A DNA stretch of 64,000 bases. Source: Haliclystus octoradiatus (taxonomy: Eukaryota; Cnidaria; Staurozoa; Stauromedusae; Haliclystidae). Positions within the stretch are counted from its first letter, which is position 1. Every line of letters starts with the position of its first letter. The stretch lies in NCBI GenBank assembly GCA_916610825.1, contig OU744448.1:16677936-16741935 (forward strand). The letters are read 5' to 3'. A program made the translations under genes and the position numbers. Positions 1-11,101 of the stretch are shown in pieces. The notes beneath the pieces are model-generated. The model searched no databases, was not told the DNA's origin, and saw nothing but the letters and a program-made list of their open reading frames with translations.

Positions 1-476
1 ACAATGCTTAATTCTCAAGGGAATTCGAATTTGACAAAAACAATTCAAAATGACCAAATACATTGCTTAATTCCAATGGGAAATCGGAATTAACAAAAAC
101 AGCTCAAAATGACCAAAAACAATGCTTAAGTCCTAAGGGAATTCGAATTTGACAACAACAGCTCAAAATGACCAAATACAATGCTTAAATCCCAAGGGAA
201 TTCGAATTTGATAAAAACAGCTCAAAATGACCAAAAACAATGCTTAATTCCCAAGGGAATTCGAATTTGACAAAAACAGCTCAAAATGACCAAAAACAAT
301 GCTTAATTCCAAAGGGAATTCGCAATTAACAAAAACAGCTCAAAATGACCAAAAACAATGCTTAATTCCAAAGGGAATTCGAATTTGATAAAAACAGCTC
401 AAAATGACCAAAAACAATGCTTAAATCCGAAGGGAATTTGAATTTGAAAAAAACAACTCGAAATGACCAAAAAAAA
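1..476 (+). repeat. Partial HOR block at left edge
   Basis: About eight monomers preceding the first HindIII landmark (AAGCTT at 477). They match 3306-3781 with very few differences; one is GAATTTGAC here against GAGTTTGAC there. The block continues beyond the window to the left. Confidence 0.85.
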
Positions 477-1004
477 AAGCTTAATTCCAAAGGGAATTTG
501 TAATTAACAAAAACAGTTCAAAAAGACCAAAAACAATGCTTAATTGCCAAGGAAATTCGAATTTGATAAAAACAGCTCAAAATGACCAAAAACAATGTTT
601 AATTCCCAAGGGAATTCGAATTTGACAAAAACAACTTTAAATGACCAAATACAATGCTTAATTCCCAAGAGAATTCGAATTTGACAAAAACAGCTCAAAA
701 TTACCAAAAACAATGCTTAATTCCAAAGGGAATTCGGAATTAACAAAAACAGCTCAAAATGACCAAAAACAATGCTGAATTCCTAAGGGAATTCTAATTT
801 GACAAAAACAGCTCATAATGACCAAAAACAATGCTCAATTCCCAAGGGAATTCGAATTTAACAAAAACAGCTCAAAATGACCAAAAACAATGCTTAATTC
901 CCAAGGGAATTTGAATTTGATAAAAACAGCTTAAAATGACCAAAAACATTGCTTAATTCCCAAAAGAATTCGAATTTGACAAAAACAGCTCAAAATGACC
1001 AAAA

Positions 1005-1063
1005 ACAATGCTTAATTCCCAAGGGAATTCGAATTTGACAAAAACAGCTCAAAATGACCAAAA
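1005..1063 (+). repeat. Consensus monomer, reference copy (59 bp)
   Basis: This copy carries the most common base at every position I compared and serves as the reference. Composition is 27 A, 12 T, 8 G and 12 C (34% G+C), so the + strand is strongly A-rich. It has one CpG, inside TTCGAA, and one EcoRI site. Common variants include TTGAT for TTGAC, TTTAAC for TTTGAC, CTCAAG, CCAAAG or CCTAAG for CCCAAG, CATAATG for CAAAATG, and CAATTC for CAGCTC. A separate monomer class reads CGGAATTAAC or CGCAATTAAC in place of CGAATTTGAC and is nearly always linked to TTCCAAAGGG upstream, so at least two monomer lineages are interspersed. Confidence 0.95.
1014..1035. other. Overlapping dyad symmetries in the monomer
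   Basis: AATTCCC (1014-1020) and GGGAATT (1023-1029) are perfect inverted repeats separated by AA. The right arm overlaps a 10-bp perfect palindrome, AATTCGAATT (1026-1035), which contains the EcoRI site GAATTC and the BstBI site TTCGAA. The arrangement recurs once per monomer and is often degraded on the left arm only. Dyads of this kind are common in centromeric satellites and could extrude short hairpins; any role here is inference. Confidence 0.85.
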
Positions 1064-1064
1064 A
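1040..1064. other. Phased A-tracts (predicted bent DNA)
   Basis: Three A-tracts, A5 at 1040-1044, A4 at 1051-1054 and A5 at 1060-1064 (the last base opens the next monomer), have centres 10.5 and 9.5 bp apart, close to one helical turn. A-tracts in phase with the helix are the classical cause of intrinsic curvature. The pattern is kept in most monomers, so the array should be periodically bent every 59 bp. Curvature is inferred, not measured. Confidence 0.75.
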
Positions 1065-2359
1065 CAATGCTTAATTCCCAAGGGAATTCGAATTTGACAA
1101 ACACAGCTCAAAATGACCAAAAACAATGCTTAATTCCAAAGGGAATTCGCAATTAACAAAAACAGCTCAAAATGACCAAAAACAATGCTTAATTCTCAAG
1201 GGAATTCGAATTTGACAAAAACAATTCAAAATGAACAAATACATTGCTTAATTCCTAAGGGAATTCGAATTTGATAAAAACAGCTCAAAATGACCAAAAA
1301 CAATGCTTAAATCCCAAGAGACTTCGAATTTGACAAAAACAGCTCATAATGACCAAAAACAATGCTCAATTCCCAAGGGAATTCGAATTTAACAAAAACA
1401 ACTCAAAATGACCAAAAACCATGCTTAATTCCCAAGGGAATTCGAATTTGACAAAAACAGCTCAAAATGACCAAAACAATGCTTAATTCCAAAGGGAATT
1501 CGGAATTAACAAATACAGCTCAAAAAGACCAAAAATAATGCTTAATTCCCAAGGAAATTCGAATTTGATAAAAACAGCTCAAAATGACCAAAAACAATGC
1601 TGAATTCCCAAGGGAATTCGAATTTGACAAAAACAGCTCATAATGACCAAAAACAATGCTCAATTCCCAAGGGAATTCGAATTTAACAATAACAGCTCAA
1701 AATGACCAAAAACAATGCTTAATTCCCAAGGGAATTTGAATTTGATAAAAACAGCTTAAAATGACCAAAAACATTGCTTAATTCCCAAAAGAATTCGAAA
1801 TTGACAAAAACAGCTCATAATGACCAAAAACAATGCTCAATTCCCAAGGGAAATCGAATTTAACAAAAACAGTTCAAAATGACCAAAAACAATGCTTAAT
1901 TCCCAAGGGAATTCGAATTTGACAAAAACAGCTCAAAATGACCAAATACAATGCTCAATTCACAAGGGAATTCGAATGTGATAAAAACAGCTCAAAATGA
2001 CAAAAAACATTGCTTAATTCCCAAGGGAAATCGAAATTGACAAAAACAACTCAAAATGACCAAATACAATGCTTAATTCCCAAGGGAATTCGGAATTAAC
2101 AAAACTGCTCAAAATGACCAAAAACAATGCTTAAATCCGAAGGGAATTCGAATTTGATGAAAACAACTCGAAATGACCAAAAAAAATGCTTAATTCCAAA
2201 GGGAATTTGGAATTAACAAAAACAGTTCAAAAAGACCAAAAACAATGCTTAATTGCCAAGGAAATTCGAATTTGATAAAAACAGCTCAAAATGACCAAAA
2301 ACAATGTTTGATTCCCAAGGGAATTCGAATTTGACAAAAACAACTCAAAATGTCCAAAT

Positions 2360-2420
2360 ACAATGCTTAATTCCCAAGAGAATTCGAATTTGACAAAAAA
2401 AGGTCTCAAAATGACCAAAA
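2360..2420 (+). repeat. 61-bp length-variant monomer with GGTCTC (HOR landmark)
   Basis: This monomer has two extra bases: ACAAAAACAGCTC has become ACAAAAAAAGGTCTC, creating a GGTCTC site at 2402. The same variant recurs only at 7437-7497, 12515-12575, 19539-19599, 31519-31579, 50765-50825 and 56078-56138. Spacings between copies are 5,077, 5,078, 7,024, 11,980, 19,246 and 5,313 bp, so it marks the higher-order repeats in both domains. It follows a variant monomer with TGTCCAAATAC. The frame shift it causes also opens a spurious 65-codon minus-strand frame at each locus. Confidence 0.9.
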
Positions 2421-2480
2421 ACAATGCTTAATTCCAAAGGGAATTCGGAATTAACAAAAACAGCTCAAAATGACCAAAAA

Positions 2481-3660
2481 CAATGCTGAATTCCCAAGGG
2501 AATTCGAATTTAACAAAAACAGCTCAAAATGACCAAAAACAATGCTTCATTCCCAAGGGAAATTGAATTTGACAAAAACAGCTCAAAATGACCAAAAACA
2601 ATGCTCAATTCTCAAGGGAATTCGAATTTAAGAAAAACAGCTCAAAATGACCAAAAACAATGCTTAATTCCCAAGGGAATTCGAATTTGACAAAAACAGC
2701 TCAAAATGACCAAAAACAATGCTTAATTCTCAAGGGAATTCGAGTTTGACAAAAACAATTCAAAATGACCAAATACATTGCTTAATTCCAATGGGAAATC
2801 GGAATTAACAAAAACAGCTCAAAATGACCAAAAACAATGCTTAAGTCCTAAGGGAATTCGAATTTGACAACAACAGCTCAAAATGACCAAATACAATGCT
2901 TAAATCCCAAGGGAATTCGAATTTGATAAAAACAGCTCAAAATGACCAAAAACAATGCTTAATTCCCAAGGGAATTCGAATTTGACAAAAACAGCTCAAA
3001 ATGACCAAAAACAATGCTTAATTCCAAAGGGAATTCGCAATTAACAAAAATAGCTCAAAATGACCAAAAACAATGCTGAATTCCCAAGGGAATTCGAATT
3101 TAACAAAAACAGCTCAAAATGACCAAAAACAATGCTTCATTCCCAAGGGAAATTGAATTTGACAAAAACAGCTCAAAATGACCAAAAACAATGCTCAATT
3201 CTCAAGGGAATTCGAATTTAAGAAAAACAGCTCAAAATGACCAAAAACAATGCTTAATTCCCAAGGGAATTCGAATTTGACAAAAACAGCTCAAAATGAC
3301 CAAAAACAATGCTTAATTCTCAAGGGAATTCGAGTTTGACAAAAACAATTCAAAATGACCAAATACATTGCTTAATTCCAATGGGAAATCGGAATTAACA
3401 AAAACAGCTCAAAATGACCAAAAACAATGCTTAAGTCCTAAGGGAATTCGAATTTGACAACAACAGCTCAAAATGACCAAATACAATGCTTAAATCCCGA
3501 GGGAATTCGAATTTGATAAAAACAGCTCAAAATGACCAAAAACAATGCTTAATTCCCAAGGGAATTCGAATTTGACAAAAACAGCTCAAAATGACCAAAA
3601 ACAATGCTTAATTCCAAAGGGAATTCGCAATTAACAAAAACAGCTCAAAATGACCAAAAA
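2481..3660 (+). repeat. 590-bp (10-monomer) local tandem duplication
   Basis: 2481-3070 and 3071-3660 are tandem copies, each opening with CAATGCTGAATTCCC. Visible differences are few, e.g. AAATAGCTC at about 3,051 against AAACAGCTC, and CCCGAGGG at about 3,499 against CCCAAGGG. The same 10-monomer pair occurs at about 19,660-20,839 and 31,640-32,819. At 7.56-8.57 and 12.64-13.65 kb the two copies are only 413 bp apart because three monomers are missing. Confidence 0.88.
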
Positions 3661-5606
3661 CAATGCTTAATTCCAAAGGGAATTCGAATTTGATAAAAAC
3701 AGCTCAAAATGACCAAAAACAATGCTTAAATCCGAAGGGAATTTGAATTTGAAAAAAACAACTCGAAATGACCAAAAAAAAAAGCTTAATTCCAAAGGGA
3801 ATTTGTAATTAACAAAAACAGTTCAAAAAGACCAAAAACAATGCTTAATTGCCAAGGAAATTCGAATTTGATAAAAACAGCTCAAAATGACCAAAAACAA
3901 TGTTTAATTCCCAAGGGAATTCGAATTTGACAAAAACAACTTTAAATGACCAAATACAATGCTTAATTCCCAAGAGAATTCGAATTTGACAAAAACAGCT
4001 AAAAATTACCAAAAACAATGCTTAATTCCAAAGGGAATTCGGAATTAACAAAAACAGCTCAAAATGACCAAAAACAATGCTGAATTCCTAAGGGAATTCT
4101 AATTTGACAAAAACAGCTCATAATGACCAAAAACAATGCTCAATTCCCAAGGGAATTCGAATTTAACAAAAACAGCTCAAAATGACCAAAAACAATGCTT
4201 AATTCCCAAGGGAATTTGAATTTGATAAAAACAGCTTAAAATGACCAAAAACATTGCTTAATTCCCAAAAGAATTCGAATTTGACAAAAACAGCTCAAAA
4301 TGACCAAAAACAATGCTTAATTCCCAAGGGAATTCGAATTTGACAAAAACAGCTCAAAATGACCAAAAACAATGCTTAATTCCCAAGGGAATTCGAATTT
4401 GACAAACACAGCTCAAAATGACCAAAAACAATGCTTAATTCTAAAGGGAATTCGCAATTAACAAAAACAGCTCAAAATGACCAAAAACAATGCTTAATTC
4501 TCAAGGGAATTCGAATTTGACAAAAACAATTCAAAATGAACAAATACATTGCTTAATTCCTAAGGGAATTCGAATTTGATAAAAACAGCTCAAAATGACC
4601 AAAAACAATGCTTAAATCCCAAGAGACTTCGAATTTGACAAAAACAGCTCATAATGACCAAAAACAATGCTCAATTCCCAAGGGAATTCGAATTTAACAA
4701 AAACAACTCAAAATGACCAAAAACCATGCTTAATTCCCAAGGGAATTCGAATTTGACAAAAACAGCTCAAAATGACCAAAACAATGCTTAATTCCAAAGG
4801 GAATTCGGAATTAACAAATACAGCTCAAAAAGACCAAAAATAATGCTTAATTCCCAAGGAAATTCGAATTTGATAAAAACAGCTCAAAATGACCAAAAAC
4901 AATGCTGAATTCCCAAGGGAATTCGAATTTGACAAAAACAGCTCATAATGACCAAAAACAATGCTCAATTCCCAAGGGAATTCGAATTTAACAATAACAG
5001 CTCAAAATGACCAAAAACAATGCTTAATTCCCAAGGGAATTTGAATTTGATAAAAACAGCTTAAAATGACCAAAAACATTGCTTAATTCCCAAAAGAATT
5101 CGAAATTGACAAAAACAGCTCATAATGACCAAAAACAATGCTCAATTCCCAAGGGAAATCGAATTTAACAAAAACAGTTCAAAATGACCAAAAACAATGC
5201 TTAATTCCCAAGGGAATTCGAATTTGACAAAAACAGCTCAAAATGACCAAATACAATGCTCAATTCACAAGGGAATTCGAATGTGATAAAAACAGCTCAA
5301 AATGACAAAAAACATTGCTTAATTCCCAAGGGAAATCGAAATTGACAAAAACAACTCAAAATGACCAAATACAATGCTTAATTCCCAAGGGAATTCGGAA
5401 TTAACAAAACTGCTCAAAATGACCAAAAACAATGCTTAAATCCGAAGGGAATTCGAATTTGATGAAAACAACTCGAAATGACCAAAAAAAATGCTTAATT
5501 CCAAAGGGAATTTGGAATTAACAAAAACAGTTCAAAAAGACCAAAAAAAATGCTTAATTGCCAAGGAAATTCGAATTTGATAAAAACAGCTCAAAATGAC
5601 CAAAAA
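3306..5606 (+). repeat. 3,305-bp offset repeat of 1-2301
   Basis: The sequence from 3306 repeats that from 1 for about 2.3 kb, through the HindIII landmark, AAGAGACTTCG (4620 against 1315), GAATGTGAT (5279 against 1974) and AACTGCTC. It diverges at about 5606, where the sequence returns to the register of 3188. Confidence 0.87.
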
Positions 5607-6200
5607 CAATGCTCAATTCTCAAGGGAATTCGAATTTAAGAAAAACAGCTCAAAATGACCAAAAACAATGCTTAATTCCCAAGGGAATTCGAATTTGACC
5701 AAAACAGCTCAAAATGACCAAAAACAATGCTTAATTCTCAAGGGAATTCGAGTTTGACAAAAACAATTCAAAATGACCAAATACATTGCTTAATTCCAAT
5801 GGGAAATCGGAATTAACAAAAACATGTCAAAATGACCAAAAACAATGCTTAAGTCCTAAGGGAATTCGAATTTGACAACAACAGCTCAAAATGACCAAAT
5901 ACAATGCTTAAATCCCAAGGGAATTCGAATTTGATAAAAACAGCTCAAAATGACCAAAAACAATGCTTAATTCCCAAGGGAATTCGAATTTGACAAAAAC
6001 AGCTCAAAATGACCAAAAACAATGCTTAATTCCAAAGGGAATTCGCAATTAACAAAAACAGCTCAAAATGACCAAAAACAATGCTTAATTCCAAAGGGAA
6101 TTCGAATTTGATAAAAACAGCTCAAAATGACCAAAAACAATGCTTAAATCCGAAGGGAATTTGAATTTGAAAAAAACAACTCGAAATGACCAAAAAAAAA
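3782..6200 (+). repeat. HOR block 2, type I, 2,419 bp (41 monomers)
   Basis: Starts with an A10 HindIII landmark. The 41-monomer length is the standard type I size and recurs at 13760, 20961, 32941 and 38311. It repeats 477-2301 at an offset of 3,305 bp up to about 5606, where the sequence switches register. Confidence 0.88.
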
Positions 6201-8681
6201 AAGCTTAATTCCAAAGGGAATTTGTAATTAACAAAAACAGTTCAAAAAGACCAAAAACAATGCTTAATTGCCAAGGAAATTCGAATTTGATAAAAACAGC
6301 TCAAAATGACCAAAAACAATGCTGAATTCCTAAGGGAATTCGAATTTGACAAAAACAGCTCATAATGACCAATAACAATGCTGAATTCCCAAGGGAATTC
6401 GAATTTAACAAAAACAGCTCAAAATGACCAAAAACAATGCTTAATTCCCAAGGGAAATTTAATTTGACAAAAACAGCTCAAAATGACCAAAAACAATGCT
6501 CAATTCTCAAGGGAATTCGAATTTGACAAAAACAATTCAAAATGACCAAATACATTGCTTAATTCCCAAGGGAATTCGAATTTGATAAAAACAGCTCAAA
6601 ATGACCAAAAACAATGCTTAATTCCCAAGGGAATTCGAATTTGACAAAAACAGCTCAAAATGACCAAAAACAATGCTTAATTCTCAAGGGAATTCGAATT
6701 TGACAAAAACAATTCAAAATCACCAAATACATTGCTTAATTCCAAAGGGAAATCGGAATTAACAAAAACAGCTCAAAATGACCAAAAACAATGCTTAATT
6801 CCCAAGGGAAATTGAATTTGACAAAAACAGCTCAAAATGACCAAAAACAATGCTCAATTCTCAAGGGAATTCGAATTTAAGAAAAACAGCTCAAAATGAC
6901 CAAAAACAATGCTTAATTCCCAAGGGAATTCGAATTTGACAAAAACAGCTCAAAATGACCAAAAACAATGCTTAATTCTCAAGGGAATTCGAATTTGACA
7001 AAAACAATTCAAAATGACCAAATACATTGCTTAATTCCAAAGGGAAATCGGAATTAACAAAAACAGCTCAAAATGACCAAAAACATTGCTTAAGTCCTAA
7101 GGGAATTCGAATTTGACAACAACAGCTCAAAATGACCAAAAACAATGCTTAAATCCCAAAGGGATTCGAATTTGATAAAAACAGCTCAAAATGACAAAAA
7201 ACAATGCTTAAATCCGAAGGGAATTCGAATTTGATGAAAACAACTCGAAATGACCAAAAAAAATGCTTAATTCCAAAGGGAATTTGGAATTAACAAAAAC
7301 AGTTCAAAAAGACCAAAAACAATGCTTAATTGCCAAGGAAATTCGAATTTGATAAAAACAGCTCAAAATGACCAAAAACAATGTTTGATTCCCAAGGGAA
7401 TTCGAATTTGACAAAAACAACTCAAAATGTCCAAATACAATGCTTAATTCCCAAGAGAATTCGAATTTGACAAAAAAAGGTCTCAAAATGACCAAAAACA
7501 ATGCTTAATTCCAAAGGGAATTCGGAATTAACAAAAACAGCTCAAAATGACCAAAAACAATGCTCAATTCCCAAGGGAATTCGAATTTAACAAAAACAGC
7601 TCAAAATGACCAAAAACAATGCTTCATTCCCAAGGGAAATTGAATTTGACAAAAACAGCTCAAAATGACCAAAAACAATGCTCAATTCTCAAGGGAATTC
7701 GAATTTAAGAAAAACAGCTCAAAATGACCAAAAACAATGCTTAATTCCCAAGGGAATTCGAATTTGACAAAAACAGCTCAAAATGACCAAAAACAATGCT
7801 TAATTCTCAAGGGAATTCGAGTTTGACAAAAACAATTCAAAATGACCAAATACATTGCTTAATTCCAATGGGAAATCGGAATTAACAAAAACAGCTCAAA
7901 ATGACCAAAAACAATGCTTAAGTCCTAAGGGAATTCGAATTTGACAACAACAGCTCAAAATGACCAAATACAATGCTTAAATCCCAAGGGAATTCGAATT
8001 TGATAAAAACAGCTCAAAATGACCAAAAACAATGCTTAATTCCCAAGGGAATTCGAATTTGACAAAAACAGCTCAAAATGACCAAAAACAATGCTTAATT
8101 CCAAAGGGAATTCGCAATTAACAAAAACAGCTCAAAATGACCAAAAACAATGCTTAATTCCCAAGGGAATTCGAATTTGACAAAAACAGCTCAAAATGAC
8201 CAAAAACAATGCTTAATTCTCAAGGGAATTCGAGTTTGACAAAAACAATTCAAAATGACCAAATACATTGCTTAATTCCAATGGGAAATCGGAATTAACA
8301 AAAACAGCTCAAAATGACCAAAAACAATGCTTAAGTCCTAAGGGAATTCGAATTTGACAACAACAGCTCAAAATGACCAAATACAATGCTTAAATCCCAA
8401 GGGAATTCGAATTTGATAAAAACAGCTCAAAATGACCAAAAACAATGCTTAATTCCCAAGGGAATTCGAATTTGACAAAAACAGCTCAAAATGACCAAAA
8501 ACAATGCTTAATTCCAAAGGGAATTCGCAATTAACAAAAACAGCTCAAAATGACCAAAAACAATGCTTAATTCCAAAGGGAATTCGAATTTGATAAAAAC
8601 AGCTCAAAATGACCAAAAACAATGCTTAAATCCGAAGGGAATTTGAATTTGAAAAAAACAACTCGAAATGACCAAAAAAAA
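6201..8681 (+). repeat. HOR block 3, type II, 2,481 bp (42 monomers + 3)
   Basis: Starts with an A11 landmark. It contains a GGTCTC monomer at 7437-7497, and the three extra bases partly reflect that insertion. At about 8149 three monomers found in the sibling at 3071-3247 are missing. Confidence 0.85.
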
Positions 8682-11101
8682 AAGCTTAATTCCAAAAGGA
8701 ATTTGTAATTAACAAAAACAGTTCAAAAAGACCAAAAACAATGCTTAATTGCCAAGGAAATTCGAATTTGATAAAAACAGCTCAAAATGACCAAAAACAA
8801 TGTTTAATTCCCAAGGGAATTCGAATTTGACAAAAACAACTTTAAATGACCAAATACAATGCTTAATTCCCAAGAGAATTCGAATTTGACAAAAACAGCT
8901 CAAAATTACCAAAAACAATGCTTAATTCCAAAGGGAATTCGGAATTAACAAAAACAGCTCAAAATGACCAAAAACAATGCTGAATTCCTAAGGGAATTCT
9001 AATTTGACAAAAACAGCTCATAATGACCAAAAACAATGCTCAATTCCCAAGGGAATTCGAATTTAACAAAAACAGCTCAAAATGACCAAAAACAATGCTT
9101 AATTCCCAAGGGAATTTGAATTTGATAAAAACAGCTTAAAATGACCAAAAACATTGCTTAATTCCCAAAAGAATTCGAATTTGACAAAAACAGCTCAAAA
9201 TGACCAAAAACAATGCTTAATTCCCAAGGGAATTCGAATTTGACAAAAACAGCTCAAAATGACCAAAAACAATGCTTAATTCCCAAGGGAATTCGAATTT
9301 GACAAACACAGCTCAAAATGACAAAAAAACAATGCTCAATTCTAAAGGGAATTCGCAATTAACAAAAACAGCTCAAAATGACCAAAAACAATGCTTAATT
9401 CTCAAGGGAATTCGAATTTGACAAAAACAATTCAAAATGAACAAATACATTGCTTAATTCCTAAGGGAATTCGAATTTGATAAAAACAGCTCAAAATGAC
9501 CAAAAACAATGCTTAAATCCCAAGAGACTTCGAATTTGACAAAAACAGCTCATAATGACCAAAAACAATGCTCAATTCCCAAGGGAATTCGAATTTAACA
9601 AAAACAACTCAAAATGACCAAAAACCCTGCTTAATTCCCAAGGGAATTCGAATTTGACAAAAACAGCTCAAAATGACCAAAACAATGCTTAATTCCAAAG
9701 GGAATTCGGAATTAACAAATACAGCTCAAAAAGACCAAAAATAATGCTTAATTCCCAAGGAAATTCGAATTTGATAAAAACAGCTCAAAATGACCAAAAA
9801 CAATGCTGAATACCCAAGGGAATTCGAATTTGACAAAAACAGCTCATAATGACCAAAAACAATGCTCAATTCCCAAGGGAATTCGAATTTAACAATAACA
9901 GCTCAAAATGACCAAAAACAATGCTTAATTCCCAAGGGAATTTGAATTTGATAAAAACAGCTTAAAATGACCAAAAACATTGCTTAATTCCCAAAAGAAT
10001 TCGAAATTGACAAAAACAGCTCATAATGACCAAAAACAATGCTCAATTCCCAAGGGAAATCGAATTTAACAAAAACAGTTCAAAATGACCAAAAACAATG
10101 CTTAATTCCCAAGGGAATTCGAATTTGACAAAAACAGCTCAAAATGACCAAATACAATGCTCAATTCACAAGGGAATTCGAATGTGATAAAAACAGCTCA
10201 AAATGACAAAAAACATTGCTTAATTCCCAAGGGAAATCGAAATTGACAAAAACAACTCAAAATGACCAAATACAATGCTTAATTCCCAAGGGAATTCGGA
10301 ATTAACAAAACTGCTCAAAATGACCAAAAACAATGCTTAAATCCGAAGGGAATTCGAATTTGATGAAAACAACTCGAAATGACCAAAAAAAATGCTTAAT
10401 TCCAAAGGGAATTTGGAATTAACAAAAACAGTTCAAAAAGACCAAAAACAATGCTTAATTGCCAAGGAAATTCGAATTTGATAAAAACAGCTCAAAATGA
10501 CCAAAAACAATGCTCAATTCTCAAGGGAATTCGAATTTAAGAAAAACAGCTCAAAATGACCAAAAACAATGCTTAATTCCCAAGGGAATTCGAATTTGAC
10601 CAAAACAGCTCAAAATGACCAAAAACAATGCTTAATTCTCAAGGGAATTCGAGTTTGACAAAAACAATTCAAAATGACCAAATACATTGCTTAATTCCAA
10701 TGGGAAATCGGAATTAACAAAAACAGCTCAAAATGACCAAAAACAATGCTTAAGTCCTAAGGGAATTCGAATTTGACAACAACAGCTCAAAATGACCAAA
10801 TACAATGCTTAAATCCCAAGGGAATTCGAATTTGATAAAAACAGCTCAAAATGACCAAAAACAATGCTTAATTCCCAAGGGAATTCGAATTTGACAAAAA
10901 CAGCTCAAAATGACCAAAAACAATGCTTAATTCCAAAGGGAATTCGCAATTAACAAAAACAGCTCAAAATGACCAAAAACAATGCTTAATTCCAAAGGGA
11001 ATTCGAATTTGATAAAAACAGCTCAAAATGACCAAAAACAATGCTTAAATCCGAAGGGAATTTGAATTTGAAAAAAACAACTCGAAATGACCAAAAAAAA
11101 A
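8682..11101 (+). repeat. HOR block 4, type I, 2,420 bp
   Basis: A10 landmark; one base longer than the standard 41-monomer block. There are length changes near 9321-9330, where GACCAAAAACAATGC has become GACAAAAAAACAATGC. Private changes include TACCCAAG at about 9811. Confidence 0.87.

Larger units (their letters stand above)
477..3781 (+). repeat. HOR block 1, type I, 3,305 bp (56 monomers)
   Basis: Runs from AAGCTT at 477 (A10 tract) to the next at 3782. It is longer than other type I blocks because it also contains the GGTCTC monomer at 2360-2420 and the 590-bp local duplication at 2481-3660. Confidence 0.85.

Noticed and set aside
119-177. Telomere-like repeats (CCTAAGGG in some monomers)
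   Set aside because: Single CCTAAGGG variants inside a 59-bp monomer; no tandem TTAGGG or TTTAGGG run is present.
1014-1035. CENP-B box
   Set aside because: The reverse strand has TTCG followed nine bases later by GGGA, superficially similar. Spacing is one base too long and the conserved A and CG positions do not match.
1005-1063. Vicia faba FokI satellite (also 59 bp)
   Set aside because: I noticed no GGATG or CATCC in the monomer variants, and the sequence is otherwise not one I can match. Length alone is not identity.
2227-2424. Open minus-strand frame of 65 codons, repeated at 7304, 12382, 19406, 31386, 50632 and 55945, as a possible small protein gene
   Set aside because: It is read entirely from satellite monomers, shows 59-residue internal periodicity dictated by the repeat, is opened by a 2-bp indel, and has no sign of expression signals. 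Identical copies are explained by HOR duplication.
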